From positions 2,976,001 to 3,040,000 of the forward strand of contig NZ_JBEPOO010000001.1 of the NCBI RefSeq assembly GCF_040546815.1: a DNA stretch of 64,000 nt, given 5' to 3'. How positions within the stretch are numbered: the stretch's first letter is position 1; the number at the start of each line of letters is the position of its first letter. The notes beneath the pieces are model-generated. The model did no database searches. It saw only the letters and a list, made by a program, of their open reading frames with translations, and had not been told where the DNA came from. Position numbers and translations under genes: made by a program. Shown here piece after piece: positions 1 to 9,561 of the stretch. The DNA is from Devosia sp. 2618 (GTDB lineage Bacteria > Pseudomonadota > Alphaproteobacteria > Rhizobiales > Devosiaceae).

Positions 1-612
1 TCGGCGCTGAAATATACCGGACCAGGCACCGACCTCACGGTAGGTCTGGCCGATGGCCATCGCTGGAAGGGCGGCGCGTCGGAAGCCAAGAACGGCATCA
101 CCTGCAACCCCAATATTCCGACCGAAGAAGTGTTCACCACGCCGCACAAGCTGCGCGTGGAGGGCTATGTGGCTGGCACCAAGCCGCTCAGCCACAATGG
201 CGCGCTGATCGAGGACATGCAGGCGCGTTTTGAAGGCGGCCGTCTCGTCGAATTCAAGGCATCCAAGAACCAGGACCTGTTCAACAAGGTGCTCGACACC
301 GACGAAGGTGGCCGTCACCTCGGCGAAGTGGCCCTCGTGCCGCATTCCTCGCCGATTTCGGCTTCGGGCGTACTGTTCTTCAACACGCTCTATGACGAAA
401 ACGCTTCGTGCCACATCGCGCAGGGCCAGTGCTATTCGGACTGCTTTGTGAACGGCAAGGACCTGACCCAGGAACAGATCGCGGCACAGGGTGGCAATAC
501 GTCCAACATCCACATCGACTGGATGATCGGCAGCGACAAGATCGACATCGACGGCATCAATGCCGACGGCAGCGCCGAACCGGTGATGCGCGGCGGCGAG
601 TGGGCCAACTAG
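1..612 (+). CDS. M29-family metallo-aminopeptidase (AmpS/AmpT type), C-terminal part
   Basis: The reading frame is open from base 1 to the stop at 612, so the gene begins outside the window and about 203 C-terminal residues are seen. The family removes N-terminal residues from peptides in the cytoplasm using two metal ions. The pattern of likely metal ligands is recognisable: PTEEVF, then Glu in LGEVAL, His in ENASCHIA, and His/Asp in HIDWM. The terminal part of the fold is therefore intact. The next gene starts 29 bases downstream on the same strand, but its product is secreted and has no evident link. The call rests on motif recall; the full length cannot be judged. Confidence 0.85.
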   Translation, partial: SALKYTGPGTDLTVGLADGHRWKGGASEAKNGITCNPNIPTEEVFTTPHKLRVEGYVAGTKPLSHNGALIEDMQARFEGGRLVEFKASKNQDLFNKVLDTDEGGRHLGEVALVPHSSPISASGVLFFNTLYDENASCHIAQGQCYSDCFVNGKDLTQEQIAAQGGNTSNIHIDWMIGSDKIDIDGINADGSAEPVMRGGEWAN

Positions 613-641
613 CACAAACACCAGCGCCAGGAAGACTCCGC

Positions 642-1100
642 ATGAAACGCTTGCTACCCGTTATCGGCCTCCTCTTTCTGGCGCAGCCCGCCTTAGCCCA
701 AACCGTCACCGATTCAGACTTCGTGCTGCAGCTCAATGATGGCTCGGCGCCCCAGAGCACGACGATCATCCCGCTGATTGACGGCGCCTGTTACGAGTGG
801 CGGCTCAAGCTGGCCAAGGCCAAGTCTGCAGTTGACGTCACCGAGATCTTCACCCTGCCCGCGCCGCCCACCAGCTGGAATGGCGTTGGCAGCAATGTGA
901 CCATCTCGAACGACAAGACGACGGCAACGTCGGCTTTGCAGTTGTCGCCACAAGACGGCTGGATCTCACATGGCTGGTGCGTGGCCACTGGCGATCCGGT
1001 GGGCGGACACACAGTCGTCGTCAAAGTCGGCGACAAGGTATTGGGCGAGTTCCCGTTCATCGTCGAGAAACAGAAAACACGCCGTCCGACACGTCAGTAG
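642..1100 (+). CDS. Small secreted protein of unknown function
   Basis: The product has 152 residues. Residues 1-19 form a typical Sec signal peptide (MKRLL, hydrophobic core, cleavage after PALA before QTV), so the mature protein should be periplasmic. The rest contains two cysteines (in DGACYEW and HGWCVAT), which could form a disulfide, and looks beta-rich with alternating hydrophobic residues. I recognise no family. The ATG at 642 is chosen because it is the one that gives the signal peptide; a longer open frame upstream lies on top of the aminopeptidase gene and is not coding. The C-terminus is basic. Function unknown. Confidence 0.75.
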   Translation: MKRLLPVIGLLFLAQPALAQTVTDSDFVLQLNDGSAPQSTTIIPLIDGACYEWRLKLAKAKSAVDVTEIFTLPAPPTSWNGVGSNVTISNDKTTATSALQLSPQDGWISHGWCVATGDPVGGHTVVVKVGDKVLGEFPFIVEKQKTRRPTRQ

Positions 1101-1189
1101 TTCGTTGCAGAGCCGGCAACTGAAATCGTGCGAAACTGTGGATCATCGACGCTAACACCTAAGCAACTTTGTTGATCCATAGTTTTTCG

Positions 1190-1981
1190 ATGACCACGAG
1201 CCAGACGCCGCGCAGCAGTAAACTAAGCCAGCTTTACAAAGCGGGCCTCGACGCCATGATATCGATGGGCATTGTGCGGGCGGTGATCCTTGCCACAGCT
1301 GCCTCGACATTGCTGTCAGTGGTGGTCTGCGGCTTGGCAATATATGTCTCCATGCCATATGTGCCGCCTATCGAGTGGTTGCCGTTTGCCGTTGTGACGC
1401 CTGCCGTGGTGTCTCCGCTTGTGAGCTGGGCCATCTTCACCATGGCTTATGAACTGGCGGAAACCCGCGCAGCGCTTGCCAATACCGCGGCGACCGATCC
1501 GCTGACCGGCGTCGGCAATCGCCGGCGGTTCTACGAGGGCACCGATCGTGACCTGGCTCGCTCGCGGCGCGATGGTTCGCCCATCTCCATCGTGATGATG
1601 GATATCGACCATTTCAAACGCCTCAACGACCAATTCGGCCATGAAAAGGGCGATGCCGCGCTGGTGGCGGTAGCGGAAACCTGCAGCGCTCGGTTACGCG
1701 AGACGGACCTGTTCTGCCGTTGGGGCGGTGAGGAATTTATTGCGCTGCTACCGCTTTGCAGTCTGGCTGATGCCATCCGGCTGGCCGACGCACTTCGCGC
1801 AGGCGTCGAAGCGATCCGTCTCAAGGGTGTATCGACCGGGCTCACCATCAGCCTGGGCGTCGCCGAGATCGGACCCAAAGAGTCTTTGTCCGAAGCGATC
1901 GCGCGGGCCGACGAACTGCTTTATCAGGCTAAGGCGGCCGGCCGCAACATTGTCCGGCCGGCCTTCAATAGGGCTGCCTAA
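1190..1981 (+). CDS. Membrane-anchored diguanylate cyclase (GGDEF)
   Basis: The protein (263 aa) would make cyclic-di-GMP from two GTP at the inner membrane. Two membrane segments lie at about residues 24-53 and 64-87, separated by a very short loop, so there is no real sensory domain. The GGDEF domain fills residues 100-258, with the active-site motif GGEEF at 179-183 and an intact inhibitory I-site RETD at 170-173, five residues before it. Both suggest an active, product-inhibited enzyme. A TTG at 1169 would add seven residues; ATG 1190 is preferred although neither has a clear ribosome-binding site. The stop overlaps the stop of the convergent dehydratase gene by a few bases. Confidence 0.88.
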   Translation: MTTSQTPRSSKLSQLYKAGLDAMISMGIVRAVILATAASTLLSVVVCGLAIYVSMPYVPPIEWLPFAVVTPAVVSPLVSWAIFTMAYELAETRAALANTAATDPLTGVGNRRRFYEGTDRDLARSRRDGSPISIVMMDIDHFKRLNDQFGHEKGDAALVAVAETCSARLRETDLFCRWGGEEFIALLPLCSLADAIRLADALRAGVEAIRLKGVSTGLTISLGVAEIGPKESLSEAIARADELLYQAKAAGRNIVRPAFNRAA

Positions 1982-3252
1982 CCCTTAAACTCGTTGGCCG
2001 TGATGGATTCACGCTTCATCTGTATCGAGAAGCCAGGCAGCTTTGGCGGCATGTAGGCTGCGTTGCGGATGTCGCAAGGCTCGATAAAGTGCTCGTGCAG
2101 GTGATCGACATATTCGATCACGCGGCCTTCCTTGGTGCCAGAGACGACCAAATAGTCGATCATCGACAGATGCTGCACATATTCGCAGAGGCCCACGCCA
2201 CCAGCATGCGGCCAGACCGGCAGGTCGTATTTCGTCGCCATCAGTAGAACCGACAGCACTTCGTTCAGGCCGCCAATGCGGCAAGCATCGATCTGGACGA
2301 TGTCGATGGCGCCGTCCTTGATGAACTGCTTGAACAGGATACGGTTCTGGCACATTTCGCCCGTTGCCACCTTGACCGGCGCAACGGCCTGGCGGATCGC
2401 CTTATGGCCTGAAACGTCATCAGGGCTGGTTGGCTCTTCGATGAAGTATGGGTTGAAGCGGCTGAGTTCCTTGACCCAATCGATGGCCTGATCGACTTCC
2501 CAGACCTGATTGGCATCAATCATCAGATAGCGGTCAGGCCCCATGATGGAGCGGACGATTTCGAGACGACGGATGTCGTCGTCGAGATCGCGACCGACCT
2601 TCATCTTGATGTGCTGGAAGCCTTCGGCGACCGCTTCTGTGGCGAGGCGCGTCAGCTTCTCGTTGGAATAGCCCAGCCAGCCGGCCGAGGTCGTATAGCA
2701 CTGATAACCTTCGGCCTGCAGCGTTGCGATGCGCTCAGCCTTGCCCGCTTCGGCCTTTTTGAAGATCGCCAATGCCTCATCGGGCGTGATCGCGTCGGTG
2801 AGGTAACGGAAGTCGATGATCGAGACGAGTTGCTCGGGCGTCATGTCGGCGACGAGTTGCCAAACCGGCTTGCCGGCATCCTTGGCGAGCAAGTCCCAGA
2901 CGGCATTGACTACAGCGCCGGTTGCCAGATGCATCGCGCCCTTGTCTGGGCCGATCCAGCGCAACTGGCTGTCGCCCGTTACATGTCGCCAGAAGCGGCC
3001 CGGGTTCTCGGCAATCCAGCTGAGTTCAAGACCAATCACTCGGCTTTCCAGCGCCTTGATCGCCGCAACCACAACTTCATTGCCGCGCCCGATGGAGAAG
3101 GTCAGCCCGTGGCCTTCATGCGCACCGTCGGTGCCGAGGATCACATAGGCCGCCGAGTAATCGGGATCCGGGTTCATCGCGTCCGACCCATCGAGCGAGG
3201 CGGAGGTGGGGAAACGCAGGTCGTGGGTGGAAAGGGTGGTGATCTTGGTCAT
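1978..3252 (-). CDS. fucD: L-fuconate dehydratase (enolase superfamily)
   Basis: Dehydrates L-fuconate to 2-keto-3-deoxy-L-fuconate in the non-phosphorylative L-fucose pathway. The 424-residue length equals that usual for FucD. Residues of the enolase-superfamily active site are visible: KMK at 216-218, metal ligands D246, E272 and E299, and the H349/D322 pair (WPHAGGVGL and QIDACR). The N-terminal stretch with ALESRVIG and the 5'-end DLRFPTS also match FucD. ATG 3252 gives the right N-terminus. It is the last gene of a minus-strand cluster behind a short-chain dehydrogenase and an ABC importer; a 134-base gap with a palindromic repeat separates it from the dehydrogenase. Related acid-sugar substrates (for example other 6-deoxy aldonates) cannot be excluded. 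Confidence 0.88.
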   Translation of the reverse strand: MTKITTLSTHDLRFPTSASLDGSDAMNPDPDYSAAYVILGTDGAHEGHGLTFSIGRGNEVVVAAIKALESRVIGLELSWIAENPGRFWRHVTGDSQLRWIGPDKGAMHLATGAVVNAVWDLLAKDAGKPVWQLVADMTPEQLVSIIDFRYLTDAITPDEALAIFKKAEAGKAERIATLQAEGYQCYTTSAGWLGYSNEKLTRLATEAVAEGFQHIKMKVGRDLDDDIRRLEIVRSIMGPDRYLMIDANQVWEVDQAIDWVKELSRFNPYFIEEPTSPDDVSGHKAIRQAVAPVKVATGEMCQNRILFKQFIKDGAIDIVQIDACRIGGLNEVLSVLLMATKYDLPVWPHAGGVGLCEYVQHLSMIDYLVVSGTKEGRVIEYVDHLHEHFIEPCDIRNAAYMPPKLPGFSIQMKRESITANEFKG

Positions 3253-3300
3253 TGGATACTCGGTGGCAAGACCGCGTGGTTCGGCGCGCGGCACCATGGG

Positions 3301-3372
3301 GTCTACTGATAGGTCTGTGTGCGGCTCAAAAAGTCTCAGTAGACCTCATCCCGAGCCTGTCGAAGGACGAGG
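3301..3372. repeat. Inverted repeat plus short palindromic element in the fucD leader
   Basis: A perfect 9-base inverted repeat has arms at 3301-3309 and 3336-3344. It is followed by a second imperfect palindrome with arms 3344-3351 and 3365-3372 (CCTCATCC and GGACGAGG). The second belongs to the same kind of dispersed element as those at 50731 and 59976. It sits between the dehydrogenase and dehydratase genes, where it could alter transcript stability or processing. Confidence 0.6.
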
Positions 3373-3386
3373 TCGTGCTATCGAAA

Positions 3387-4118
3387 TCAGGCCGTCCAGC
3401 CGCCATCAATGATCTGGACCTGTCCGGTCGTGTAGGTTGCTCCCGCCAGATAAACTGCGAGGTCGGCGACTTCGTCGGGACGCGCGATGCGGCCGATCGG
3501 CTGGCGGGCGATGAAGGCCTTTTTGGCGGCTTCAAAGTCGCCGGTGGCGTGCCAGCGCTCATGCAGGCTTGGGCTTTCCACCGTGCCGGGGCAGATGGCG
3601 TTGACGCGAATGTTCTGCGTCACATAGTCGGCAGCAACCGACTTGGTGAGGCCGACGACGGCAGCCTTGGAGATGGAGTAGGCGGCGCGGTTTGGCACGC
3701 TTTTGACCGAACTGGCGACTGTGGCCATGTTGATGATGGCGCCGTCCTGGCGTTCGATCATCTGCGGCAGCACAGCCTGAATGGTTCGGATCTGGGCGCG
3801 TACATTCAGGTCCAGTGCGAAATCGAGGTCCTTATCGCTCATTTCAAGCACGGTGCCGGAATGGACCACGCCTGCGCAGTTGAACAAGACATCGATCCGG
3901 CCGATCTCGGCAACGGCAGTCTTGACCGCATCAGCCGACAAAACGTCTAGCAGGCGGGTTGTGACACCCGGAACGCCATCGAGTTCCGCAAGCTTGGCTG
4001 CATTAACGTCAGTCGCGATCACCTTGGCGCCCGCCTTGACGAAGGCTTCAACCGAGGCGCGGCCAATGCCCTGTGCGGCGGCGGTGATGAGAACGATTTT
4101 GCCGGTGAGGTCAGACAT
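3387..4118 (-). CDS. Short-chain dehydrogenase, probable 2-keto-3-deoxy-L-fuconate dehydrogenase
   Basis: A classical NAD-dependent SDR of 243 residues. The nucleotide-binding motif TAAAQGIG (12-19) has the unusual TAAA start seen in DHRS6/BDH2 and in the 2-keto-3-deoxy-L-fuconate dehydrogenases of bacterial L-fucose pathways. The NAG-equivalent NCAG (80-83), a serine at about 136, and the catalytic Y147xxxK151 are present; the C-terminus has the usual DGGWTA. In context it would oxidise 2-keto-3-deoxy-L-fuconate to the 2,4-diketo acid just after FucD. It lies 54 bases after the binding-protein gene in the same orientation. The substrate is inferred from its neighbours and the motif; the SDR call itself is firm. 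Confidence 0.82.
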   Translation of the reverse strand: MSDLTGKIVLITAAAQGIGRASVEAFVKAGAKVIATDVNAAKLAELDGVPGVTTRLLDVLSADAVKTAVAEIGRIDVLFNCAGVVHSGTVLEMSDKDLDFALDLNVRAQIRTIQAVLPQMIERQDGAIINMATVASSVKSVPNRAAYSISKAAVVGLTKSVAADYVTQNIRVNAICPGTVESPSLHERWHATGDFEAAKKAFIARQPIGRIARPDEVADLAVYLAGATYTTGQVQIIDGGWTA

Positions 4119-4141
4119 AGAGGATTTCCTGCAGAGAGAAT

Positions 4142-4165
4142 GGGCCGGACTTTGCCGCCCGGCCC
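4142..4165 (-). promoter_or_regulatory. GC-rich intercistronic hairpin after the binding-protein gene
   Basis: Seven-base perfect arms (4142-4148 and 4159-4165) form a strong G+C hairpin eight bases past the stop codon of the sugar-binding protein. No run of T follows on the minus strand, so it is not a typical terminator. Such hairpins often protect the mRNA of abundant binding proteins; that role is inferred. Confidence 0.5.
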
Positions 4166-4172
4166 GGTTATT

Positions 4173-5117
4173 TTAGTCGTAGAGAACCGCCGCGATGTCG
4201 GCGTCGTTCATGTTCTTGGCGTCGTAGAAGTAGAAGCCAGTGTCGATGATTGGAGGCAGGGTTTCGCCCTTCAGCGCCTTGACGGCAGCCGAGACGGTTT
4301 CGTAGCCGATGCCAACCGGGTTCTGGGTAATGGCGCCGGCCATGACGCCACTTGCAACCATGGCCTTCTGGGCTGCACCGGAGTCGAAGCCGATAACCAC
4401 GACGTCGCTGTTCAGCTCCGTCTTGCCATTGGCCACACCAATGGCGGAACCTTCGTTGGCGCCGAAAATGCCCTTGAGGTCAGGGGTTGCAAGCAGGATC
4501 GACTTGGTGATTTCAGTCGACTGCAGTTGGTCGCCGCCACCGTACTGGACGGTCACCACTTCGATGTTGGGATAGGCTTCCTTGATGCGGTTGACGAACC
4601 CGTCAACGCGATCAATGCCGGTGCGGCTGGTCTGGTCGTGGGCGACGACGGCAACCTTGCCCGAACCGCCGATGAGTTCGGCCATCTTGTCGGCGGCCAG
4701 TGCGGCAGCCGCGACGTTGTCGGTGGTGGCGGTGGTCAACGGGATGTCGCTGTCGACGCCGGAGTCAAAAGCGATGACCGGAATGTTGGCGGCCTTGGCC
4801 TGTTCCAGCAGCGGGATAGCAGCCTGGCTGTCGAGCGCGGCAAAACCGATGGCGCTTGGCTTACGGGCAAGAGCTGCGGCCAGCATATCGATCTGACGGT
4901 CGACCTGGGTCTCATTGTCTGGACCTTCGAAGGTCACCGTGACGCCGAGTTCAGCTGCGGCCTTGTCGGCACCGGCCTTCACAGCCTGCCAGAACTGGTG
5001 CTGGAAGCCTTTGGAGATCAGCGCGATGTCGTACTTTTCCTGGGCGGTGGCGAAACCGGTCGCGGCCAGGAGCGAAATGGCGCTAAGGGCGCCGAGCAGG
5101 GTGCGTCTGGTGAACAT
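4173..5117 (-). CDS. Periplasmic sugar-binding protein of an ABC importer (RbsB type)
   Basis: The 314-residue product has a signal peptide (MFTRRTLL, hydrophobic core, cleavage near ATA before QEK) and belongs to the ribose/galactose-type binding-protein family: repeating open alpha/beta halves with the IALISKGFQHQFW start, the central TTATTDN segment and GIFGANEGSAIG. It would deliver a sugar to the permease encoded just upstream. ATG 5117 is preceded by GGGAGGA at a proper distance; longer starts would destroy the signal peptide. Third gene of the minus-strand cluster. L-fucose or a similar 6-deoxy sugar is the likely ligand given the enzymes downstream, but the sequence alone does not show specificity. 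Confidence 0.88.
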   Translation of the reverse strand: MFTRRTLLGALSAISLLAATGFATAQEKYDIALISKGFQHQFWQAVKAGADKAAAELGVTVTFEGPDNETQVDRQIDMLAAALARKPSAIGFAALDSQAAIPLLEQAKAANIPVIAFDSGVDSDIPLTTATTDNVAAAALAADKMAELIGGSGKVAVVAHDQTSRTGIDRVDGFVNRIKEAYPNIEVVTVQYGGGDQLQSTEITKSILLATPDLKGIFGANEGSAIGVANGKTELNSDVVVIGFDSGAAQKAMVASGVMAGAITQNPVGIGYETVSAAVKALKGETLPPIIDTGFYFYDAKNMNDADIAAVLYD

Positions 5118-5205
5118 TGTTAGTCCTCCCGTTTGAGTGATGGTCGTCATCAGGCGGAGCTTAGGCTCTCTTGTTGGCGCCCGAAGGCGCATGGATCGTC
5201 GGCGC

Positions 5206-6204
5206 CTAAAGTGTGCGGCGCCGCAGGATATCGGCATAGACCGCCAGGATGATGATCGAGCCGGTGACCACCGTCTGCCATTCCTGGGGGACCAAAAGGA
5301 TGCGCAGGCCACTGGCCAGCACGGCGATGATCAGCGCGCCAATCAGCGTGCCAAGGATGGTGCCGCGACCGCCACTGAGCGAGGTGCCGCCAATGACCAC
5401 GGCCGCGATGGCATCAAGCTCATAGCCCTGCCCGAGGGCTGGCTGCGCCGAATTGAGGCGCGAGGCGATCAAGAGACCTGCAACACCGCAGATGGCGCCG
5501 GCGGTCGCGTAAACCGCGATCTTCCAGCGATCGACATTGACGCCCGAGAGCCGCACGGCTTCTTCATTGCTGCCGAGCGCGAAGGTATAGCGACCCAGTG
5601 CCGTCTTGCTCAGAACGAAGGCGGCAATAATGGCGACAGCGAACAGGATCAACACGCCATTGGGGATGGGAACAGCCGGGAAGACATTGCCGACGATCGA
5701 ACCGAGCGCGATCTGGTTAAAGCCCGGCGTGCCGTTAAAGTAGATCGGCTTGGTGCCCGAGATCACCAGCGACAGGCCCTTGAGCACCATCATCATGCCC
5801 AGCGTGGCAATGAAGGGTGGCACCTTGAGCTTGGCAATGATGGTGCCCGAGACCAGGCCACAGGCGGTGCCGGCGAGGATCGAGGCCAGCACACCCAGTG
5901 GTAGCGGCAGACCGAGATAGGTCAGCACCACACCGGTGATCACGGCGCAGAAGGTCATCAGCGTGCCGACCGACAGATCGATGCCGCCGGTGATGATCAC
6001 CAGGGTCGCGGCAATCGCCAGCACGCCATTGACCGAGGTGGCCTGCAGAATAGCCAGAATGTTCTGGGTCTGCATGAAGTTAGGCGAGGCCAGCGAGAAC
6101 ACCACGACCAGCGCGATCAGGCCGGAAAAGGCCAGCAGCCGATGGAAGGCGCCCGAAATCTTGATGCCGCCAGACTTGGTTGCGGGGGCTGCAGTGTCGG
6201 TCAT
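5206..6204 (-). CDS. ABC sugar importer permease (RbsC type)
   Basis: Integral membrane subunit (332 aa) of the branched-chain/ribose permease family, with about eight to ten hydrophobic segments from residue 28 to the C-terminus. The family signature is seen as GGIDLSVG at the second membrane region and in the loop [14 protein letters not shown], which contacts the ATPase, followed by [15 protein letters not shown]. It would form the homodimeric channel with the ATPase encoded by the upstream gene. Its ATG overlaps the stop codon of the ATPase gene (ATGA), a sign of coupled translation, and a GGAGGT site precedes it. An 88-base gap separates it from the binding-protein gene. Confidence 0.9.
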   Translation of the reverse strand: MTDTAAPATKSGGIKISGAFHRLLAFSGLIALVVVFSLASPNFMQTQNILAILQATSVNGVLAIAATLVIITGGIDLSVGTLMTFCAVITGVVLTYLGLPLPLGVLASILAGTACGLVSGTIIAKLKVPPFIATLGMMMVLKGLSLVISGTKPIYFNGTPGFNQIALGSIVGNVFPAVPIPNGVLILFAVAIIAAFVLSKTALGRYTFALGSNEEAVRLSGVNVDRWKIAVYATAGAICGVAGLLIASRLNSAQPALGQGYELDAIAAVVIGGTSLSGGRGTILGTLIGALIIAVLASGLRILLVPQEWQTVVTGSIIILAVYADILRRRTL

Positions 6205-7763
6205 GCTGACCTCCGTTCAGGGGTTGGTTCGGCAACGGCGCTGGGGCGCAGGGTGGCCAGCCGCATGATCTCTTCCTGCGAGGCGCCGCCGGGCAGTGTG
6301 CCGGTCAGGCGCCCTTCGCACATCACGGCGATCCGGTGCGACAAGCGCAGCACTTCCGGGAGTTCCGAGGAGATCATGATGATCGCCTTGCCCTCGGCGG
6401 CCAGTGCATTGAGCAGTTTGTAGATTTCTGACTTGGCGCCGACATCGATGCCGCGGGTGGGTTCGTCAAAGATCAGGATATCGCAATCGCGCAGCAGCCA
6501 TTTGGCAATGACCACCTTTTGCTGATTGCCGCCCGACAGCAGCCGGGCTTCCTGCGCATCGCTTGGCGTCTTGATGGCCAGCTGCTTGATGTATTGGACG
6601 GCGGTGTCGTGGATGGCGCCATCATTGAGCACGCCACCAATCCCTGTGAACCGCGACAGGCTGGGCAGCGCGATATTGTTGCGGACATCCAACCCGGTCG
6701 CGAGGCCGAAATTCTTGCGGTCTTCGGACAGATAACCAATGCCGGCCCGCACGGCATCCTGCGGCGAAGAGATGCCGACGCGGTTGCCATTGACCCAGAT
6801 CTCGCCGCCCTCGCGTCGATCGGCGCCAAAGATGGCGCGGGCGACTTCGGTGCGCCCTGCCCCCATCAGTCCGGCAAAGCCGAGGATCTCGCCTTTGCGC
6901 ACCGAAAAGCTGACATCGCGGATTTCGCGGCCACGGTTGAGGTTGCGCACTTCGAGCGCCACCGGCGCCGCCGAGGTGTTGGGGAACACCGGCTTTTCAT
7001 TGCTGAGGGTCCGCCCCACCATCATCGAAATGATGGTCTCGATGGAGGTTTCCGCCGCCGGCACTGTCCCGACAAACTCGCCATCGCGCATGATGGTGAC
7101 GCGGTCCGAGATGCGTTTGATCTCGTCCATCTTGTGCGAGATGTAGACGATGCCAACGCCTTCGGCCTTGAGCCGATTGATGATGGCGAACAGTTCGGCA
7201 ATCTCGGCATCGTTGAGCGCAGCCGTCGGCTCATCCATGATGAGCACCCGCGACTTGTAGCTCAGCGCCTTGGCGATCTCGACCATCTGCTGGCGGGCAA
7301 TGGTCAGGGTTTCCACCTTTACCGTCGGGTCGAGCTTGAGGTTCATCGAGTCAAAGATCGTCTGCGCCCGGCGATTGAGCTCGCGCTCATCGAGCCAGAA
7401 GGCCCGACGCGGTTCGCGGCCGATGAAAATGTTCTGCGCCGCCGTCAGGTCGCGCATCAGCGCCAGTTCCTGATGGATGATGCCGATCCCCATATCCTGG
7501 GCCTGGCGCGGGCTGGTGATCTCCACCGGCTGACCATCGAGACGGACCTCGCCAGCATCCCGCGTGTAGACGCCCGCCAAAATTTTCATCAGCGTCGACT
7601 TGCCCGCGCCGTTCTCCCCCATCAGGGCATGAACCTCACCGGGGCGCAGATCGAAACGGGCCTTCGACAGCGCCCGAACGCCTGGAAACGACTTGTCGAT
7701 ATCCTGCATCTCGACAAGCGGCTGCACGTCATCATGCGCCGAGCTGGCGGGGATAAGCGGCAT
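6201..7763 (-). CDS. ABC sugar importer ATPase with two nucleotide-binding domains (RbsA type)
   Basis: A 520-residue fusion of two ATPase domains as in RbsA/MglA. The first domain has the Walker A sequence GENGAGKST, a signature-like stretch [15 protein letters not shown] and Walker B VLIMDEPT. The second has the degenerate Walker [10 protein letters not shown] and an intact [16 protein letters not shown] signature and [15 protein letters not shown], the usual asymmetry of this family. ATG 7763 is preceded by GGGAGGA at about ten bases; upstream in-frame starts lack this. First gene of the minus-strand transport and catabolism cluster, divergent from the IclR regulator. Confidence 0.9.
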   Translation of the reverse strand: MPLIPASSAHDDVQPLVEMQDIDKSFPGVRALSKARFDLRPGEVHALMGENGAGKSTLMKILAGVYTRDAGEVRLDGQPVEITSPRQAQDMGIGIIHQELALMRDLTAAQNIFIGREPRRAFWLDERELNRRAQTIFDSMNLKLDPTVKVETLTIARQQMVEIAKALSYKSRVLIMDEPTAALNDAEIAELFAIINRLKAEGVGIVYISHKMDEIKRISDRVTIMRDGEFVGTVPAAETSIETIISMMVGRTLSNEKPVFPNTSAAPVALEVRNLNRGREIRDVSFSVRKGEILGFAGLMGAGRTEVARAIFGADRREGGEIWVNGNRVGISSPQDAVRAGIGYLSEDRKNFGLATGLDVRNNIALPSLSRFTGIGGVLNDGAIHDTAVQYIKQLAIKTPSDAQEARLLSGGNQQKVVIAKWLLRDCDILIFDEPTRGIDVGAKSEIYKLLNALAAEGKAIIMISSELPEVLRLSHRIAVMCEGRLTGTLPGGASQEEIMRLATLRPSAVAEPTPERRSA

Positions 7764-7894
7764 TGATCGAAAGTCCTCCCAGCACATTCTTGCGATGCGC
7801 ATACGAACAATCTATTCATAAATGAAACAAGCTGGCAAGGACCAACCGTGCCAAGCCATAGTGCACACGAAAACGTGGGGAGGCGAAGTGACGA
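7764..7894. promoter_or_regulatory. Divergent promoter region with a candidate IclR operator
   Basis: The 131 bases between the importer ATPase gene and the IclR gene must hold the promoters of both. At 7815-7826 is an AT-rich palindrome with arms TTCAT and ATGAA around AA, a plausible operator for the neighbouring IclR protein, which would bind as a dimer. A GGGGAGG ribosome-binding site for the regulator lies at 7877-7883. The operator assignment is inference. Confidence 0.4.
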
Positions 7895-8659
7895 ATGGGA
7901 GAGGAACCCGAAGACCGCTACCGCGCGCCGGCGCTGGACAAGGGGCTCGACATTCTCGAGCTGCTGGCAGCCACTGCGGATGGGCTGAGCCAAGCCGAGA
8001 TTGCCAAGGCGCTCGACCGCTCGCCCAATGAAATTTACCGCATGCTCGACCGGCTAGTGCGCCGCGACTATGTGCGCCGCACCAGCGAGGATCGTTATGA
8101 GGTGACGCTCAAGCTGTTCGAGCTGGCGCATCAGCGGCCGCCGCTGCACCGACTGGTCAGCCAGGCGACGCCCGTGCTGCGCGGCTTTGCGTTACGAGCG
8201 GAGCAGGCGGTGCATCTGGTGGTGCAGGATCGAAATCTTTTGGTCGTCATCGCCCAGTTCGACAGTCCCGGCTACTGGAACGTCTCGATTCGCATCGGCT
8301 CCCGCATCAGTCTGGTCAATACCGGTTCAGGCCATGTGTTCCTGGCCTTCGCCTCGCCCGAGGAACGCAAGCTGATGCTGGAAGAACAAGGTCTGGACGG
8401 TCCCGAAAAAATGCCCAAGGGGTTGGAGGCTCGGCTCGTCAGCATTCGTGAGCAGGGCTACGAGACCATGCCCAGCGCCCAGGTCAGCGGCGTGTTCAAC
8501 CTGACGGTGCCAATCTTTGGGCCAATGGGCAGTGTGCTTGCGGTTATCACTTGCCCTTACACGCAACGACTGGACAAATACGACGCGCCAGACATGCAGC
8601 GCGCTCTTGAGATGCTGCGCGATGCCGGGCGCGAGATTTCTCAACGTTCCAAAGGATAG
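7895..8659 (+). CDS. IclR-family transcriptional regulator
   Basis: The 254-residue protein has an N-terminal winged helix (about residues 10-70; ALDKGLDILELLA, then SQAEIAKALDRSPNEIYRMLDRL) and the IclR effector-binding domain (about 85-250; GSGHVFLAF, GVFNLTVPIFG). It begins with ATG 7895 behind GGGGAGG. It is divergent from the sugar importer and 3 bases ahead of the lactonase gene, so it most likely controls both arms of this locus in response to a pathway intermediate. Effector unknown; acid sugars are common for the family. Confidence 0.9.
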   Translation: MGEEPEDRYRAPALDKGLDILELLAATADGLSQAEIAKALDRSPNEIYRMLDRLVRRDYVRRTSEDRYEVTLKLFELAHQRPPLHRLVSQATPVLRGFALRAEQAVHLVVQDRNLLVVIAQFDSPGYWNVSIRIGSRISLVNTGSGHVFLAFASPEERKLMLEEQGLDGPEKMPKGLEARLVSIREQGYETMPSAQVSGVFNLTVPIFGPMGSVLAVITCPYTQRLDKYDAPDMQRALEMLRDAGREISQRSKG

Positions 8660-8662
8660 TTC

Positions 8663-9487
8663 ATGCGTCTTCTCGATACCCATCTGCACCTGATCTATCC
8701 TGATTGCTTCACCTATCCGTGGCTGGCCAATGCGCCCGCGCTCAACAAGCCATGGAGCCTTGAGAGCTATTTTGCCGAGGCGGTGCCGCTGGGGATCGAG
8801 TCGGCGCTGCATATGGAAGTCGACGTCGCCGAGGCAGACATTGTCGGCGAAACCGAATTCGTGCTCGGCCTACCGCGTATTGCCGGCGCGATTGCCGCCT
8901 GCCGCCCGGAACACATGAATTTCGTCGACCAGATCGAGCGCCTGAGCGAGCATGCGCATATCAAAGGTGTGCGGCGCATTTTGCACGAGTCACCCGACGA
9001 TCTCAGTCAGTCAGACCTGTTTGTCGAAAACCTGCGCCACCTGCCCGATTACGACCTGAGCTTTGATCTCTGCCTGCGCGCTGACCAGCTGCATCTGGGC
9101 GTTGATCTGGCACAGAAGGCGCCGGACGTGACCTTCATTCTCGACCATTGCGGCAATCCCGACATCAATGGTCTGGGGCTCGATCCATGGCGGGCGAGCC
9201 TTAAGGAAATCGCCAAGAACCAGAACGTGGTCGGCAAGATTTCCGGCATCGTCAATCACTGCAATCCCGGCTGGACGGCCGAAACCCTACGCCCTTACGT
9301 GGAGCATGTGATCGAAAGCTTTGGCTGGGATCGCGTGGTCTGGGGTTCGGATCATCCCGTGGCGACGGTGACCCGCGGCACGCTGACCGATTGGGTCAAG
9401 GCCATCAGGCACATCGTCAAGGATGCCAGCGAAGACGAGCAGGCCAAGCTGTTCCACCGCAACGCGGAGCATTTCTACAAGGTCTGA
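8663..9487 (+). CDS. Amidohydrolase-family lactonase, probable L-fuconolactonase
   Basis: A 274-residue TIM-barrel amidohydrolase of the COG3618 type. The N-terminal DTHLHLIYP gives the HxH metal or substrate motif, LDHCGNP the central His, and WGSDHPVAT the terminal Asp. Members in sugar loci hydrolyse aldonolactones; with a fuconate dehydratase close by, L-fucono-1,5-lactone is the likely substrate, giving L-fuconate in the cytoplasm. It follows the regulator gene by three bases and is probably co-transcribed with it. The family is firm; the exact lactone is inferred from context. Confidence 0.8.
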   Translation: MRLLDTHLHLIYPDCFTYPWLANAPALNKPWSLESYFAEAVPLGIESALHMEVDVAEADIVGETEFVLGLPRIAGAIAACRPEHMNFVDQIERLSEHAHIKGVRRILHESPDDLSQSDLFVENLRHLPDYDLSFDLCLRADQLHLGVDLAQKAPDVTFILDHCGNPDINGLGLDPWRASLKEIAKNQNVVGKISGIVNHCNPGWTAETLRPYVEHVIESFGWDRVVWGSDHPVATVTRGTLTDWVKAIRHIVKDASEDEQAKLFHRNAEHFYKV

Positions 9488-9561
9488 TTGTTTGCCAGTC
9501 TGAACGGATACTTTCACCCGCTTCGGCGTTATCCCAGCACCATAAATACAAGGAAGCAGCC